A stretch of 64,000 nucleotides of DNA from Nocardiopsis flavescens (lineage in GTDB: Bacteria > Actinomycetota > Actinomycetes > Streptosporangiales > Streptosporangiaceae). Made by a program: the position numbers and the translations under genes. Of this stretch, positions 17,353 through 26,490 are shown one piece after another; position 1 is the stretch's first letter; every line of letters starts with the position of its first letter. The notes below the pieces were generated by a model. The model was given only the letters and a program-made list of their open reading frames with translations. It was not told the origin of the DNA and searched no databases. The DNA lies in contig NZ_FQZK01000009.1 in NCBI RefSeq assembly GCF_900141985.1, positions 124,001 to 188,000 on the forward strand, given 5' to 3'.

Positions 17353-19928
17353 ACCGGAACGAGAAGGACCGGGAGCCGGTCGACGGGGAGCCGTACGTCC
17401 CGGAGGGCGAGATCCCGCCCCCGGCGTACGCCCGGCCCGACCCGAACACGCCGCCCGGCGGCCGGCCGGGGTGGACGGAGCCGTCCGGCGGGCACCCCGC
17501 CCCCGGAGCGGAGGCGCCGGGGCGCGCCCCCTCCGGTGCGCACCAGGGGTGGTTCCCGACATCCGGGCACGTGGACCGGGGTGTGTCCTCGGGCGGGCAG
17601 TGGGGATGGGGCACGGATCCGGGCGCACGGTACGGGGACGGCGCCCCGGGTGCGCCGTCCGGAGGCCGACCGGGGTGGGAGGAGCCCTCGGGGGGACGGA
17701 CGGGCCCGGGCACCCCTCCCGGCGGACGGCACGGGCACGGCGCCCCCTCGGGAGGACGGCAGGGCGGCCCGCCCGGAGGAACCCCGGCGCGGGGCGGACC
17801 GCCCGGGGGGCGGCCCGGGTGGGCGGCGCCCTCCGGCGGGCAGCCGCATCCGAACGCGCCGTCCGGGGGGCGGCCCGGGTGGGGTGCGCCCTCCGGCGGG
17901 CAGCCGGATCCGCACGTCCCCTCCGGCGGACACCAGGGCTGGGGGCCTCCGCCGGGGGACGGCCCGCAGCCGGACCAGCCCTCCGACGGTCGGCCGGGAC
18001 GGGGCGGCCCCCCGGCCGGGCGGCCGGATCCGCACGCTCCCTCCGGTGACCGGCAGGGGTGGGCCGCCCCTTCGGGCGGACGGCCGGATCCGCACGCTCC
18101 GTCCGGCGGACAGCAGGCGTGGGGGCCGCCACCGGGGGGCCGACCGGAGCAGGGCGGCCCGCACGGGAACGGTCCCGCCCAGGGCGGGAACCCCTCGTCG
18201 GGCGGGCAGCCCGGGTGGGGCGCGCCGTCCGGCGGACAGCCCGCCCCGGGATACCGCGACCCGGCGCGGCCCGGACACCAGGGCTTCGTGCCGGGGCGGC
18301 GGCCCCACGAGCACGACCGTCCCCGGGAAGGGCACCCGCCCGGCCCGCAACCGCCGCGCCCCTACGCCCAGGACTCGGTCGTCGAGGCCTTCCTCAGCGG
18401 TACGCCCATGCCCCAGCGGGAGGCGCCGCCCTGGTTCCCGGAGCCGGAACCCCGGCACGACGTGTCCGGGCCGCAGGCCTCCGCGGCTCCGCCGGCGGCG
18501 CCCTGGGCCCCCGCTCCGGAGCGGGGGCGCCCCGAGCCGCCCGCGGCCCAGGGCTGGACCCGCGCTCCGCGGGTGGTCGGCCAGCCGCGTCCGGCGGATC
18601 CGAACGTCATCAACGTGTGGGGGCAGGAGGAGCCGACCGACCCGGACGCCGAGGAGACGGACGTCTTCCTCGTGATGGGCTCCGACCGCCGGGCCCGCGC
18701 GGAGCTGAAGGAGGAGGGAGAGGAGAGCCCTCCCGGCCGGGAGGCGGAACCGTCCGTGTCCCCGGCGGCGGAGACGGCTCCCGAGCCCGCCCCCGAACCG
18801 GAGACCGGGCCGGAACCCGGGGACGAGGGTGCCCTGCTGTACCGGGGGGTGTCGCTGTTCTCCCCGGAGACGGAGGCGCGGCCCCGGCCCGATTCCGCTC
18901 CCGACGCGGCTCCGGCGGACCGCGCGCACGACGTCCGCGGGGCGGACGGGGGGCCCGCGGACACCGAAGCGCAGACCGGGGCCGCCCTCGACCCCGCGGG
19001 GGACACGGTGCGGCTGGACGCGGAGGCCGCCGCCCCGGCGGGCGCCGCACGCGCGGCGGCCGGGGAGGCCGAACCGCCCGCCGCGCCGCCGGTGCGGGAG
19101 GAGGCCGTCGGCCGTGTCGACGCTGCGGCGGCCGGGTCGGACGGGGCGGACGACCGGGGCGGTACGCCCGGGCCCGAGGGGGCCCGGTACTCCGGCCTTG
19201 CCGTCGGCGGGGTGGCCGGGGGGCCGGCCGCTGCGCCTGACGGCCCTGCCGATGCCGGGGCTTCCGGGATGCACGGGGCGGACGCCGCCGCCGGTGCGTC
19301 CGAGACCGGTGCGGTTCCGCACGCCGGCGTCGCCGGCGGCGGGGTGTCCGGGACGCGGGTGGCCGCTGCGGGCGGGGATGCGCCCGACGGTGGTGCGGAC
19401 GCCGTGGTGGTCGAGGCGCGGGAGACGGGCGACGGCTCTGCCGGCAGCGGGGTGGCCGGAGGGCGGGCCGCTGCGGCGGCCGACGCCGAGCCCGCAGCTA
19501 CCGAGCCCGCAGACGCTGTGGCCGGGGAGCCGGCCGACGCCCGGGGTGCCGGGGCGCGGGCGGAAGGGGTCCCGTACGCCGACCTCTACGCCCCGCCTAC
19601 CTCCGAGCAGCCCGCGACCGTCGACCGGCGGGGGCCGGACGCCGCCGGAGACCCCCACGAGCGGGCCGCGCGGCACACCGGCCCCGCCCCCTCCGGTGTC
19701 GTGTCGGAGCGCGGGTCGGTGACGGCCTCCGCCGGTGCGGCCTCCTACTTCGGCTCGGGGGACGCCGCGTCCGCTTTCCTCTCCGGCCGCGCCGCGGACT
19801 CCTTCGCCCCGGCCTACGCCGCCCCCGGCGGCTACGAGCAGCGCCTCGCCGAGGTCAAGCCCGTCCCGGACTCCGTGTGGAAACGCGCGGTCTTCACCGT
19901 CACCCGCGGCCGGGTCAACCCGGGCTGA
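17349..19928 (+). CDS. Large Pro/Gly-rich ESX-locus protein with MinD-linker tail
   Basis: An 859-aa low-complexity protein. Residues ~30-320 are imperfect ~19-residue repeats of the type GGRPGWxxPSGGxPxP. A middle part holds VVEAFLSGTPMPQRE and NVINVWGQEEPTDPDAEETD. An Ala/Gly/Asp-rich part follows. The end, KPVPDSVWKRAVFTVTRGRV, resembles the linker that normally precedes the ATPase domain of ESX MinD-like proteins, but the stop comes right after it. It may be the Pro-rich half of an EspI-type protein whose ATPase half is the preceding gene. It is probably cytoplasmic, with no signal peptide. Confidence 0.6.
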   Translation: MNRNEKDREPVDGEPYVPEGEIPPPAYARPDPNTPPGGRPGWTEPSGGHPAPGAEAPGRAPSGAHQGWFPTSGHVDRGVSSGGQWGWGTDPGARYGDGAPGAPSGGRPGWEEPSGGRTGPGTPPGGRHGHGAPSGGRQGGPPGGTPARGGPPGGRPGWAAPSGGQPHPNAPSGGRPGWGAPSGGQPDPHVPSGGHQGWGPPPGDGPQPDQPSDGRPGRGGPPAGRPDPHAPSGDRQGWAAPSGGRPDPHAPSGGQQAWGPPPGGRPEQGGPHGNGPAQGGNPSSGGQPGWGAPSGGQPAPGYRDPARPGHQGFVPGRRPHEHDRPREGHPPGPQPPRPYAQDSVVEAFLSGTPMPQREAPPWFPEPEPRHDVSGPQASAAPPAAPWAPAPERGRPEPPAAQGWTRAPRVVGQPRPADPNVINVWGQEEPTDPDAEETDVFLVMGSDRRARAELKEEGEESPPGREAEPSVSPAAETAPEPAPEPETGPEPGDEGALLYRGVSLFSPETEARPRPDSAPDAAPADRAHDVRGADGGPADTEAQTGAALDPAGDTVRLDAEAAAPAGAARAAAGEAEPPAAPPVREEAVGRVDAAAAGSDGADDRGGTPGPEGARYSGLAVGGVAGGPAAAPDGPADAGASGMHGADAAAGASETGAVPHAGVAGGGVSGTRVAAAGGDAPDGGADAVVVEARETGDGSAGSGVAGGRAAAAADAEPAATEPADAVAGEPADARGAGARAEGVPYADLYAPPTSEQPATVDRRGPDAAGDPHERAARHTGPAPSGVVSERGSVTASAGAASYFGSGDAASAFLSGRAADSFAPAYAAPGGYEQRLAEVKPVPDSVWKRAVFTVTRGRVNPG

Positions 19929-19955
19929 CATCCCGTCATCGGTTCACAGGAGGAA

Positions 19956-20012
19956 GGAGGCGCGCCCACCTCCCCAGCGGACGCGCCTCCCGGGGCGCCG
20001 TGACGGCGCCCC
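19956..20012 (+). terminator. Double hairpin terminator of the ESX operon
   Basis: Two hairpins stand in tandem: GGAGGCGCG (19956-19964) with CGCGCCTCC (19982-19990), then GGGGCGCCG with CGGCGCCCC (19992-20012, loop TGA), followed by CTCTTC. They begin 28 nt after the stop of the Pro-rich gene. Confidence 0.7.
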
Positions 20013-20118
20013 CTCTTCACCGGGCGGCGCGGACCGCCCCTCGGGGCCAGAAGGTCCGCGGGCGTCGCCCGGCGGGGCCGATCCGGTCCGTCCCCTCGGC
20101 GGAACCCGGTCGGCCCTA

Positions 20119-20172
20119 CCGCCCGGCACCGGGCCCAGCCCCCCTCAAGGCGGGCCGCGCGGTGCCGGGCGG
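20119..20172 (-). terminator. Terminator of the GGDEF-like gene
   Basis: CCGCCCGGCACCG at 20119-20131 is exactly complementary to CGGTGCCGGGCGG at 20160-20172. The structure lies 12 nt beyond the stop of the minus-strand gene. Confidence 0.55.
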
Positions 20173-20183
20173 CGTTCACGGGG

Positions 20184-20894
20184 TCACGGCGACCGCCCTT
20201 CGAGGAAGCCGATCATCGACAGGGCCTCGTGGTGGGTCTCCGGCAGCGGCGTCGCCCACACCGCCGCCCCGTGCTCCCAGCCGGGACCTCGGCGCAGCAG
20301 GTCCAGTTCGCCGTCCAGCTCGGGGACCTCCGGGGCCAGCACCGCGATCCGGCCCCGCCCCAGCACGCAGACGGACTCGCCGCGGGTGAAGAACCGGGAC
20401 AGCTCGTACGCGAGCACGATCATCCGCGCCGCCCGCCGCCACGGGTCCAGCGCCGGGTCGAGCAGCAGCACGACCAGGCGGTGGCCCACGTCCTCCGCGC
20501 CGCGGTACAGCTCGCCCAGCCGGGTCCTCAGGTACGCCGGGGTGCCCAGCCCGGTCAGCGGGTCCAGGCACGTGTCGCCGTGGTCCCGGCCCTCCTCGGC
20601 CCAGCCCTCGGCCAGCGCCCGGACCAGGTCCATCGGCGGATCGCGCCACCCCGCCACCTCGGTGAACGCGGCCATGTCGGTCAGGCTCTCGCCGATCCCC
20701 AGGCCGGCGCGCGCCCGGGCCCGGCCCAGCCGTTCACAGGCCTGCGGCAGGTCCCCGCCGACGAGGAACGCGGCGCACACCAGGTCGACGGCCGGCGTCC
20801 ACCACTCGTCCGGCGACGCCCAACCGGTCTCCCGGCTCCTGCGCTCCCATGGAGCGCGCAGCCCGTGAACTGCTACGGTGCCCGTCTCCGCCAT
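20184..20894 (-). CDS. Degenerate GGDEF-like protein
   Basis: A 236-aa soluble protein. Residues 1-105 are a helical domain of unknown fold. From DPLTGLGTPAYLRTRL (~111) the sequence follows the GGDEF fold: the DxLTGLxN-type opening and a LVVLLLD strand. The signature loop, however, reads GRGRIAVL where GGDEFAVL is expected, so it cannot make cyclic di-GMP; it may bind nucleotide or be a structural relic. It is divergent from the ECF sigma/anti-sigma fusion gene, so the two may be functionally linked. Confidence 0.55.
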   Translation of the reverse strand: MAETGTVAVHGLRAPWERRSRETGWASPDEWWTPAVDLVCAAFLVGGDLPQACERLGRARARAGLGIGESLTDMAAFTEVAGWRDPPMDLVRALAEGWAEEGRDHGDTCLDPLTGLGTPAYLRTRLGELYRGAEDVGHRLVVLLLDPALDPWRRAARMIVLAYELSRFFTRGESVCVLGRGRIAVLAPEVPELDGELDLLRRGPGWEHGAAVWATPLPETHHEALSMIGFLEGRSP

Positions 20895-21084
20895 GTTTCC
20901 TCCCTTCCCGGCGCGCGGTCGGGCCCGTGCCCCCGCAACAGGCCCTCCCGCGCGCGCTCACCCTGATTACGGAGATCGGTGGCGGCCATGACGCGGATAC
21001 GGGATATTTCTTTGACGTGTTTCTCCGCCGGCCGGAAGCCCCCCTTCCCCGGCTCCCCCGCACATGCGAGAAAGGGACGTTCGG

Positions 21085-23898
21085 GTGTCCGACGCCGAGG
21101 CTGACCACACTGAGGTACTGACGGGTGACGCCGAGTACATCCGGCGTGTGCGCGACGGCGAGACCGCCGCCTACGCCGTGCTGTACGAGCGCCATGCCGC
21201 CTGTGCCCGCGGCCTCGCCCGGCAGCTGCTCCGCGGTGACGCGGAGGTGGAGGACGCGGTGGCCGAGGCGTTCACCCGGGTGCTCAGCGTCATCCAGCGC
21301 GGCAAGGGCCCCACGGACTCCTTCCGGCCGTACCTGCTGACCGCGGTCCGCAACGCCGCCTACGACCGCGGGCGCGGGGAGAAGCGCCAGGTCGTCACCG
21401 ACGACATGGACAGCCTGGACCCGGGCGTCCCCTTCGTGGACCCCGCGCTGGAGGGCCTGGAGCGCTCGCTGATCGCCCGCGCCTTCCTCTCCCTGCCCGA
21501 ACGCTGGCAGGCGGTGCTGTGGCACACCGAGATCGAGGGCGCCAAGCCCTCGGAGGCCGCCGCCATCCTGGGCCTGAACCCCAACGGCGTCGCCGCCCTG
21601 GCCTACCGGGCCCGGGAGGGCCTGCGGCAGGCCTACCTCCAGATGCACCTGGCGGGCGGCGCCGTCGCCGAGGCCTGCCGGCCCACGGTGGGGCTGCTCG
21701 GCGGTTACGTCCGGGGCGGCCTGTCCAAGCGCGACACCGCCAAGGTCGACAAGCACCTGGACGGCTGCGCGGACTGCCGCGAGGTGTACGCGGAGCTGAT
21801 GGACGTCAACGTCGGCCTGCGCGGCGTGATCCTGCCCATGGTGGTCGGCGTCGGAGCCACCGGCTACCTCGCGCTCACCCCCGGCGGCGCGGTCACGGGC
21901 GCCTGGTGGAACCGGATGTCGCGCCGTCAGCAGCAGGCCACGGCGGGCGGCGTCGCCGCGGCCGGGGTGGCGGTGGCGGTCGCGCTGGCGCTGGTGGGCG
22001 GCCAGACGCCGGTGCCCCCCGCGAACGAGGCGGCCCCGGCCCAGGTCCCGCCGGCGGTGCCGCCCGCGCCGGGCGCAGACCCGGACTCCCCGCAGGGCGC
22101 GCCCCCGCTCCCGGGCGCCCCGCCTGCGCGGGACCCGGAGGCCGGCCCCCCCGATCCCGACCCGCAGAACCGCCCGAGACCGGACGACCCGGCCCCGGCG
22201 GTGCCCCCCGCCGACGTCCCCGAGGAGGAGGTCCCGGCCGAGGAGGCGCCCGAGCCGCTGTTCGCGGTGGGCATCGACCCGGTGGGGGCCCTGGTCCCGG
22301 GCGGCTCCGGGATCATGGTCCTGGACGTGCGCAACCTGGGCGCGCCCACGCTCGTCGAGGTCCTCGCCATGATCACGCTGCCCCCCGGCGTGGAGATGGC
22401 GGCCTCGGGCGGCGCGGGCAACGCGGTGCGGATGGCCGACGGCGAGGGCGACTGGAGCTGCGCGGCGGGTTCCGGCGGCGGCGAGTGCGCGCGCCCGGCG
22501 ATGGGCGCGGGCGAGAACAGCACCTACTTCTTCGACGTGACCGTGTCCCCGGACGCCGAGCTCGACGTCCCCGCGACGGCGACGGTGTCCTCGGGCGCGG
22601 TCAGCGCGGCCGCCACCGGGGAGCGCGGCGTCACCGCCGAGGGGGTCCCCGCCCGGTACGCGACCGCGGGCCGGGTGGCGGTGGAGACCGTCGGCAACTC
22701 CCTGATGACCTGCACCGAACCCGAGGGCACGTGGCCCTGGCCGTGGTGGGGCCGCCCCGGGGTCCCCGGGGCCCCGGGTGCGTCGCCGGGAACGGAGCCC
22801 TCTCCGGCCCCGCCCGCGGTCCCGGGATCCCCGGAGCCGGAGGAGGACGCCGACCTGTCCCGCGCGCCCCGCGACCCGGACCCGGTCGTGCCCGGCCCCG
22901 GGCCGGACGGGATCCTGCCCGGTACCCCCGTGTCCCCGGAGGAGGAAGGGGGCGCTGAGCCCTCCGAGCCGGAGGGGGCTCCGCCGGTCCCCGAGGCCGG
23001 TCCCGATGACGATGCGGTCACGGAACCCGGCGGCGCGACCCCCCGGGGCTACGACCCCGAGCCCTCCCCCGAGCCCGGCCCCCTCTCGGACGGCCCGTGC
23101 GCCCAGGCGCGCGAGCGTCAGGGGGACGCCCGGGACAACGACAACTGGGTCATGGCCCCGCGCGACGACGACGCGAACGAGGGCACCGCCTCCTCCAGCT
23201 CCGCCGTATGGAACCTGCCCGAGGGCGGCCGGGTCCGCTGGGCGGGCCTGTACTTCTCGGCGGCGGGCTCCCACGGCGCGCACACCGCGCGGATCAAGGG
23301 CCCGGCGGAGGACGTCTACCACACGGTCACCGCCACCGACGTGCGCTCCGCCGAGCTGCCGGGCTTCCCGGCCTACCAGGCCTTCGCCGACGTCACCGGC
23401 CTGGTGCGGGCCCAGGGCGGCGGGCAGTGGTGGGTCGGCGACATCCCTGCCCTGGAGGGGCGCGCCCTCTACGCGGGCTGGAGCCTGGTGGTCGTGGTCG
23501 AGGACCCGGCGATCGGCTCCTACAACCAGGCGATGGTGCTGGACGAGACCGGTGCGGTGTTCCACGACTCCACGGGGCTGCGCTTCCCGGTGTCCGGCCT
23601 GCTGCCGGCGTCGGTGGCCGCACAGGTGGACGTGGTCGCCTGGGAGGGGGACGCCGACCTGGGCGGCGACCGCGTGACCGTGGACGGGGCGGTGGCCGCC
23701 CCGGTCGCAGGGTACGGCACCGCCGACAACGTGTTCGTCGGATCGGCCCGGGGCGCCGTGGGGGACCCGATGGCCTTCGGCACCGACGTGGTCCGATTCG
23801 CTCCCGTGCTGGGCAGGGAAACGGACATCCGAATCCTGTCGGAACAGGACGCGGTCCTGGCCGGGGTGGTCGCCCTGGTGGCACCGATGCGCACCTGA
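21085..23898 (+). CDS. ECF sigma factor fused to anti-sigma and exported sensor domain
   Basis: A 937-aa one-protein signalling system. Residues 15-95 form sigma region 2 and 125-187 region 4 (LSLPERWQAVLWHTEIEG...LNPNGVAALAYRAREGLR). A zinc-finger anti-sigma module follows with Cys198, His224, Cys228 and Cys231 (HLDGCADC). Hydrophobic segments at ~247-264 and ~288-306 cross the membrane. After Pro/Glu-rich linkers come two beta domains, one DUF11-like (~390-520) and one at the C-terminus (~680-937, GGRVRWAGLYFSAAG). This matches the actinobacterial ECF52/53-type layout. The GTG at 21085 is chosen for AAAGGGAC 7 nt upstream. Release of the sigma part probably needs proteolysis. The signal is unknown. 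Confidence 0.8.
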   Translation: MSDAEADHTEVLTGDAEYIRRVRDGETAAYAVLYERHAACARGLARQLLRGDAEVEDAVAEAFTRVLSVIQRGKGPTDSFRPYLLTAVRNAAYDRGRGEKRQVVTDDMDSLDPGVPFVDPALEGLERSLIARAFLSLPERWQAVLWHTEIEGAKPSEAAAILGLNPNGVAALAYRAREGLRQAYLQMHLAGGAVAEACRPTVGLLGGYVRGGLSKRDTAKVDKHLDGCADCREVYAELMDVNVGLRGVILPMVVGVGATGYLALTPGGAVTGAWWNRMSRRQQQATAGGVAAAGVAVAVALALVGGQTPVPPANEAAPAQVPPAVPPAPGADPDSPQGAPPLPGAPPARDPEAGPPDPDPQNRPRPDDPAPAVPPADVPEEEVPAEEAPEPLFAVGIDPVGALVPGGSGIMVLDVRNLGAPTLVEVLAMITLPPGVEMAASGGAGNAVRMADGEGDWSCAAGSGGGECARPAMGAGENSTYFFDVTVSPDAELDVPATATVSSGAVSAAATGERGVTAEGVPARYATAGRVAVETVGNSLMTCTEPEGTWPWPWWGRPGVPGAPGASPGTEPSPAPPAVPGSPEPEEDADLSRAPRDPDPVVPGPGPDGILPGTPVSPEEEGGAEPSEPEGAPPVPEAGPDDDAVTEPGGATPRGYDPEPSPEPGPLSDGPCAQARERQGDARDNDNWVMAPRDDDANEGTASSSSAVWNLPEGGRVRWAGLYFSAAGSHGAHTARIKGPAEDVYHTVTATDVRSAELPGFPAYQAFADVTGLVRAQGGGQWWVGDIPALEGRALYAGWSLVVVVEDPAIGSYNQAMVLDETGAVFHDSTGLRFPVSGLLPASVAAQVDVVAWEGDADLGGDRVTVDGAVAAPVAGYGTADNVFVGSARGAVGDPMAFGTDVVRFAPVLGRETDIRILSEQDAVLAGVVALVAPMRT

Positions 23899-24093
23899 AA
23901 CCCCGTTCCCACCAAGGGGGTCCGGGTTTCGGGGAGGCGCCCGCCGTGCCGCCCCACCGCGGTTCCTCACGGTGGGTTCTCCGAACCGTGACTGTCCGTG
24001 TTCGCAAGGGCCACGCAAAACCAGACAGACTTGGCTAGGCTGTGGCCCGGTCATGGATATGGCCCCAGAGTCAACAGGGAAGGGGGCGATGTC

Positions 24094-25743
24094 GTGGACC
24101 GTTGCGCGTTGTTCGTCGACGCGGGATACCTTCTCGCGGACGGCGCGATGGCCGTGCACGGAACCCGCAACCGGGACTCCGTCTCCTGGGACTACTCCGG
24201 TCTCGTGCAGTTCCTCAACGAGGTCGCACGCGACCGCACCGGCCTGCCCTTGCTGCGCTGCTACTGGTACGAGGCGGTCTCCGACGACCGCCGCACCCAG
24301 GAGCAGGAGGGCATCGCGGACATCCCCGGCGTGAAGTTCCGCGCCGCGCGGATCAGACCGGGCCGGCGCGAGGGCGTCGAGAGCTACGTCCAGCGCGACC
24401 TCGCCAACCTGGTCCGGACCGGCGCCCTGTGCGACGTGGTCCTGGTCAGCGGGGACGAGGACATGGCCCCGGTGGTCGCCGAGGTCCAGGACGCGGGTGT
24501 GCGCGTCACCGTCGTGCACGTCTCGGTCGAGGGCAACTGGACCATCTCCCGGGCGTTGCGCCGCGAGTGCGACGACCTCATCGAGATCGGCGCCGGCCAC
24601 CTGCGCCCGCACGTCAGCCTGCTGTCGGGCGGCGCCGCCCCGCAGGAGACCGCGGCCAAGACCACCACCCCGTTCGCGAACGGGCGCGGGCGCTCCGCCC
24701 CCGAGACCCCGCGCCGGCCCGTCGCCACCGCCCAGCCCGGGGGATCCCGGGTGGAGCCGGTCGACACCTCCACCGGCGGCCTGGAGGCGATGTTCGCCGG
24801 GACCGGCGAACAGGCGGTCGCGCAGGGCACCGCCATGGAGCAGCTGCGCGCCATGCGCCGCACCCTGGCCCAGCAGCGCGGCGGGGACCACCTCGCCGGG
24901 CCGGGCGGCGAGGCCCGCGGCGGTGGCATCGACGCCAACGGCTTCCCCTCGGGGGGCCAACCGGCCGCCAACGGCACCGGCGGGTACCCGCCGCAGGCCG
25001 GGGGCTACCCGCCGGCCACGGGGAGCCACCCCTCGCTCCGGCCGGAGCAGGGCGGGTACGGCGACCAGGGCGGGTACGGGGTGCCCGGCCGGCAGGCGCC
25101 GCCGCCGATGACCGGGCCGCAGCAGGCGTTCACCGCGGGGACGGGGCCACAGCAGTCCTTCGCGGCGGGCACCGGGCCGCAGCAGTCGTTCGCCAACGGG
25201 ACGGGGCCCCAGCGCTCCTTCGCCGAGGACGGGCGGCCGGGGCACGCGCCACCCAGAGGCGGGCAGCCACAGGACCCGCGGTTCCCCGGAGGGAACGAAC
25301 CCGGGTACGGGGGTGCGAACGACGCAAACCCTACCTATGGGACCAGTACGGCAACTGACGCCGCCTCCCACGGCGGGGTGGGCCCCTACGGGGGCGCACC
25401 GCCGACTGGTCCCGCCCATGAGACCGGGTTCGGGACGTCCGGATACCGCGAATCCCGGCCCGGTCCCGGATATCCCCAGCAGATGCCCTCCGGCGCGCAT
25501 ACCGTTGACGAAGCGGTGCATGTCGCGCGCCGGGAGGGGAACGACTTCGCGGAGTCGATCGCACGCGAGGCTCCCGCCCTGTGGGTCGAGGCCGTCCTCG
25601 CCCGCAGGCCCCGGATGCCCTCCGACCTGGAGGCGCGTCTGCTCCAGGGGTCCTCACTGCCGATAGACCACCTGTTGCGCGACGAGGTGCGGGACGGACT
25701 GCGCCAAGGGTTCTGGCACGCACTGGAGCGTGCCAGGCGCTAG
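24094..25743 (+). CDS. NYN-domain (PIN-like) putative ribonuclease
   Basis: A 549-aa protein whose first ~180 residues are a NYN domain: CALFVDAGYLL (first acidic residue), the EGVESYVQRDLANLV helix and VLVSGDEDMAPVV (second acidic cluster). NYN proteins are PIN-fold, metal-dependent RNases. A long disordered region follows with four TGPQQ/TGPQR-type repeats around residues 330-380. A conserved-looking helical domain closes the protein (~470-549, TVDEAVHVARREGNDFAESI...). GTG 24094 follows AAGGGGGC at 6 nt. The next gene starts 32 nt after the stop, so they probably form an operon. Confidence 0.8.
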   Translation: MDRCALFVDAGYLLADGAMAVHGTRNRDSVSWDYSGLVQFLNEVARDRTGLPLLRCYWYEAVSDDRRTQEQEGIADIPGVKFRAARIRPGRREGVESYVQRDLANLVRTGALCDVVLVSGDEDMAPVVAEVQDAGVRVTVVHVSVEGNWTISRALRRECDDLIEIGAGHLRPHVSLLSGGAAPQETAAKTTTPFANGRGRSAPETPRRPVATAQPGGSRVEPVDTSTGGLEAMFAGTGEQAVAQGTAMEQLRAMRRTLAQQRGGDHLAGPGGEARGGGIDANGFPSGGQPAANGTGGYPPQAGGYPPATGSHPSLRPEQGGYGDQGGYGVPGRQAPPPMTGPQQAFTAGTGPQQSFAAGTGPQQSFANGTGPQRSFAEDGRPGHAPPRGGQPQDPRFPGGNEPGYGGANDANPTYGTSTATDAASHGGVGPYGGAPPTGPAHETGFGTSGYRESRPGPGYPQQMPSGAHTVDEAVHVARREGNDFAESIAREAPALWVEAVLARRPRMPSDLEARLLQGSSLPIDHLLRDEVRDGLRQGFWHALERARR

Positions 25744-25775
25744 CGCCGCGTGCGAGTCGGAAGGTGGAGGGGACG

Positions 25776-26339
25776 ATGCGGGTGACCCGCGTGACGACGG
25801 CGGAACTCGACCGCCTGGAATTCCACGCCGTCCGTTCGGGCGAACACGGCGAGGTCGCCGCCCGGCTCCTCGACCTGGCCAACCGGGTCGACGCGGGAAG
25901 CGAGATCTCCCGCGCGGAGCTGTTCGTCAGGGCGGGTGAGCAGTGGGAGATCGCCCAGGAGTACGAGCGCGCCTGCGCCGCGTACCAGCGGGCGATCGAC
26001 GACGGCGGGGCCACGGTCATCGACGCCCGCGCCCTGAGCGCGGGGGCCCTGCTCCAGCTCGACGAGATCGACCGGGCCGGCGCGCAGCTCAAGCGGCTGG
26101 AGAGCGAGGAGCCGCGCGGGCTCCAGACCTACCTGCACGTCGCCGAGGCCCTGTACGCACACGACGACCTCGCGGGCGCCGAGCGGTGGGCCACCGAGGG
26201 GGCGCGGCGGTTCCTCGGCCGCGACCTCACGCCCTACGTCAACGACCTGCTGTGGGAGCTGCTGCGCATCCGCTTCCGCATCCGGGCCGACCTCGGCCTG
26301 CCCGAGGACGACCTCGACCGCCGCCTCGACGAGGAGTGA
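25776..26339 (+). CDS. TPR-like protein paired with NYN gene
   Basis: A 187-aa all-helical protein with tetratricopeptide-like units: RAELFVRAGEQWEIAQEYERA, AAYQRAIDDGG and HVAEALYAHDDLAGAERWA. No catalytic motif is seen. The ATG at 25776 has GGTGGAGG upstream. Its position suggests a binding partner or adaptor of the NYN nuclease; there is no direct evidence. Confidence 0.7.
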   Translation: MRVTRVTTAELDRLEFHAVRSGEHGEVAARLLDLANRVDAGSEISRAELFVRAGEQWEIAQEYERACAAYQRAIDDGGATVIDARALSAGALLQLDEIDRAGAQLKRLESEEPRGLQTYLHVAEALYAHDDLAGAERWATEGARRFLGRDLTPYVNDLLWELLRIRFRIRADLGLPEDDLDRRLDEE

Positions 26340-26353
26340 CCCGGGGGCGCGCC

Positions 26354-26391
26354 CGCCGCCCCCCGCGAAGGCGGGCCCGCGGGGCGGCGTG
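26354..26391 (+). terminator. Terminator after the NYN/TPR operon
   Basis: GCCGCCCC...GCG pairs with CGC...GGGGCGGC around an A-containing loop, with a small bulge. It lies about 15 nt after the TPR gene stop. Confidence 0.45.
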
Positions 26392-26399
26392 TGCGCTCC

Positions 26400-26490
26400 G
26401 TGTTCGATGGACGTCGATCAATGTGAGAAAACAGCGGCACACGACCATTTTGTGGCGGTTCCTCAGAAGAGGCCTGGGATGTACTCTCTT
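26400..26490 (+). repeat. Diverged copy of the nrdA upstream segment
   Basis: This segment, from CGATCAATGTGAGAAAA through CCATTTTGTGGCGGTTCCT to GGATGTACTCTC, aligns with 27416-27500 upstream of nrdA (CGATCATCG..., CCATTATCTTGCGGTGGTTCCT..., AGATGTAGTATC) in the same order and orientation. Roughly two thirds of positions agree. It may be a second promoter of the same class, serving the gene at 26631, or a relic duplication. Confidence 0.45.
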
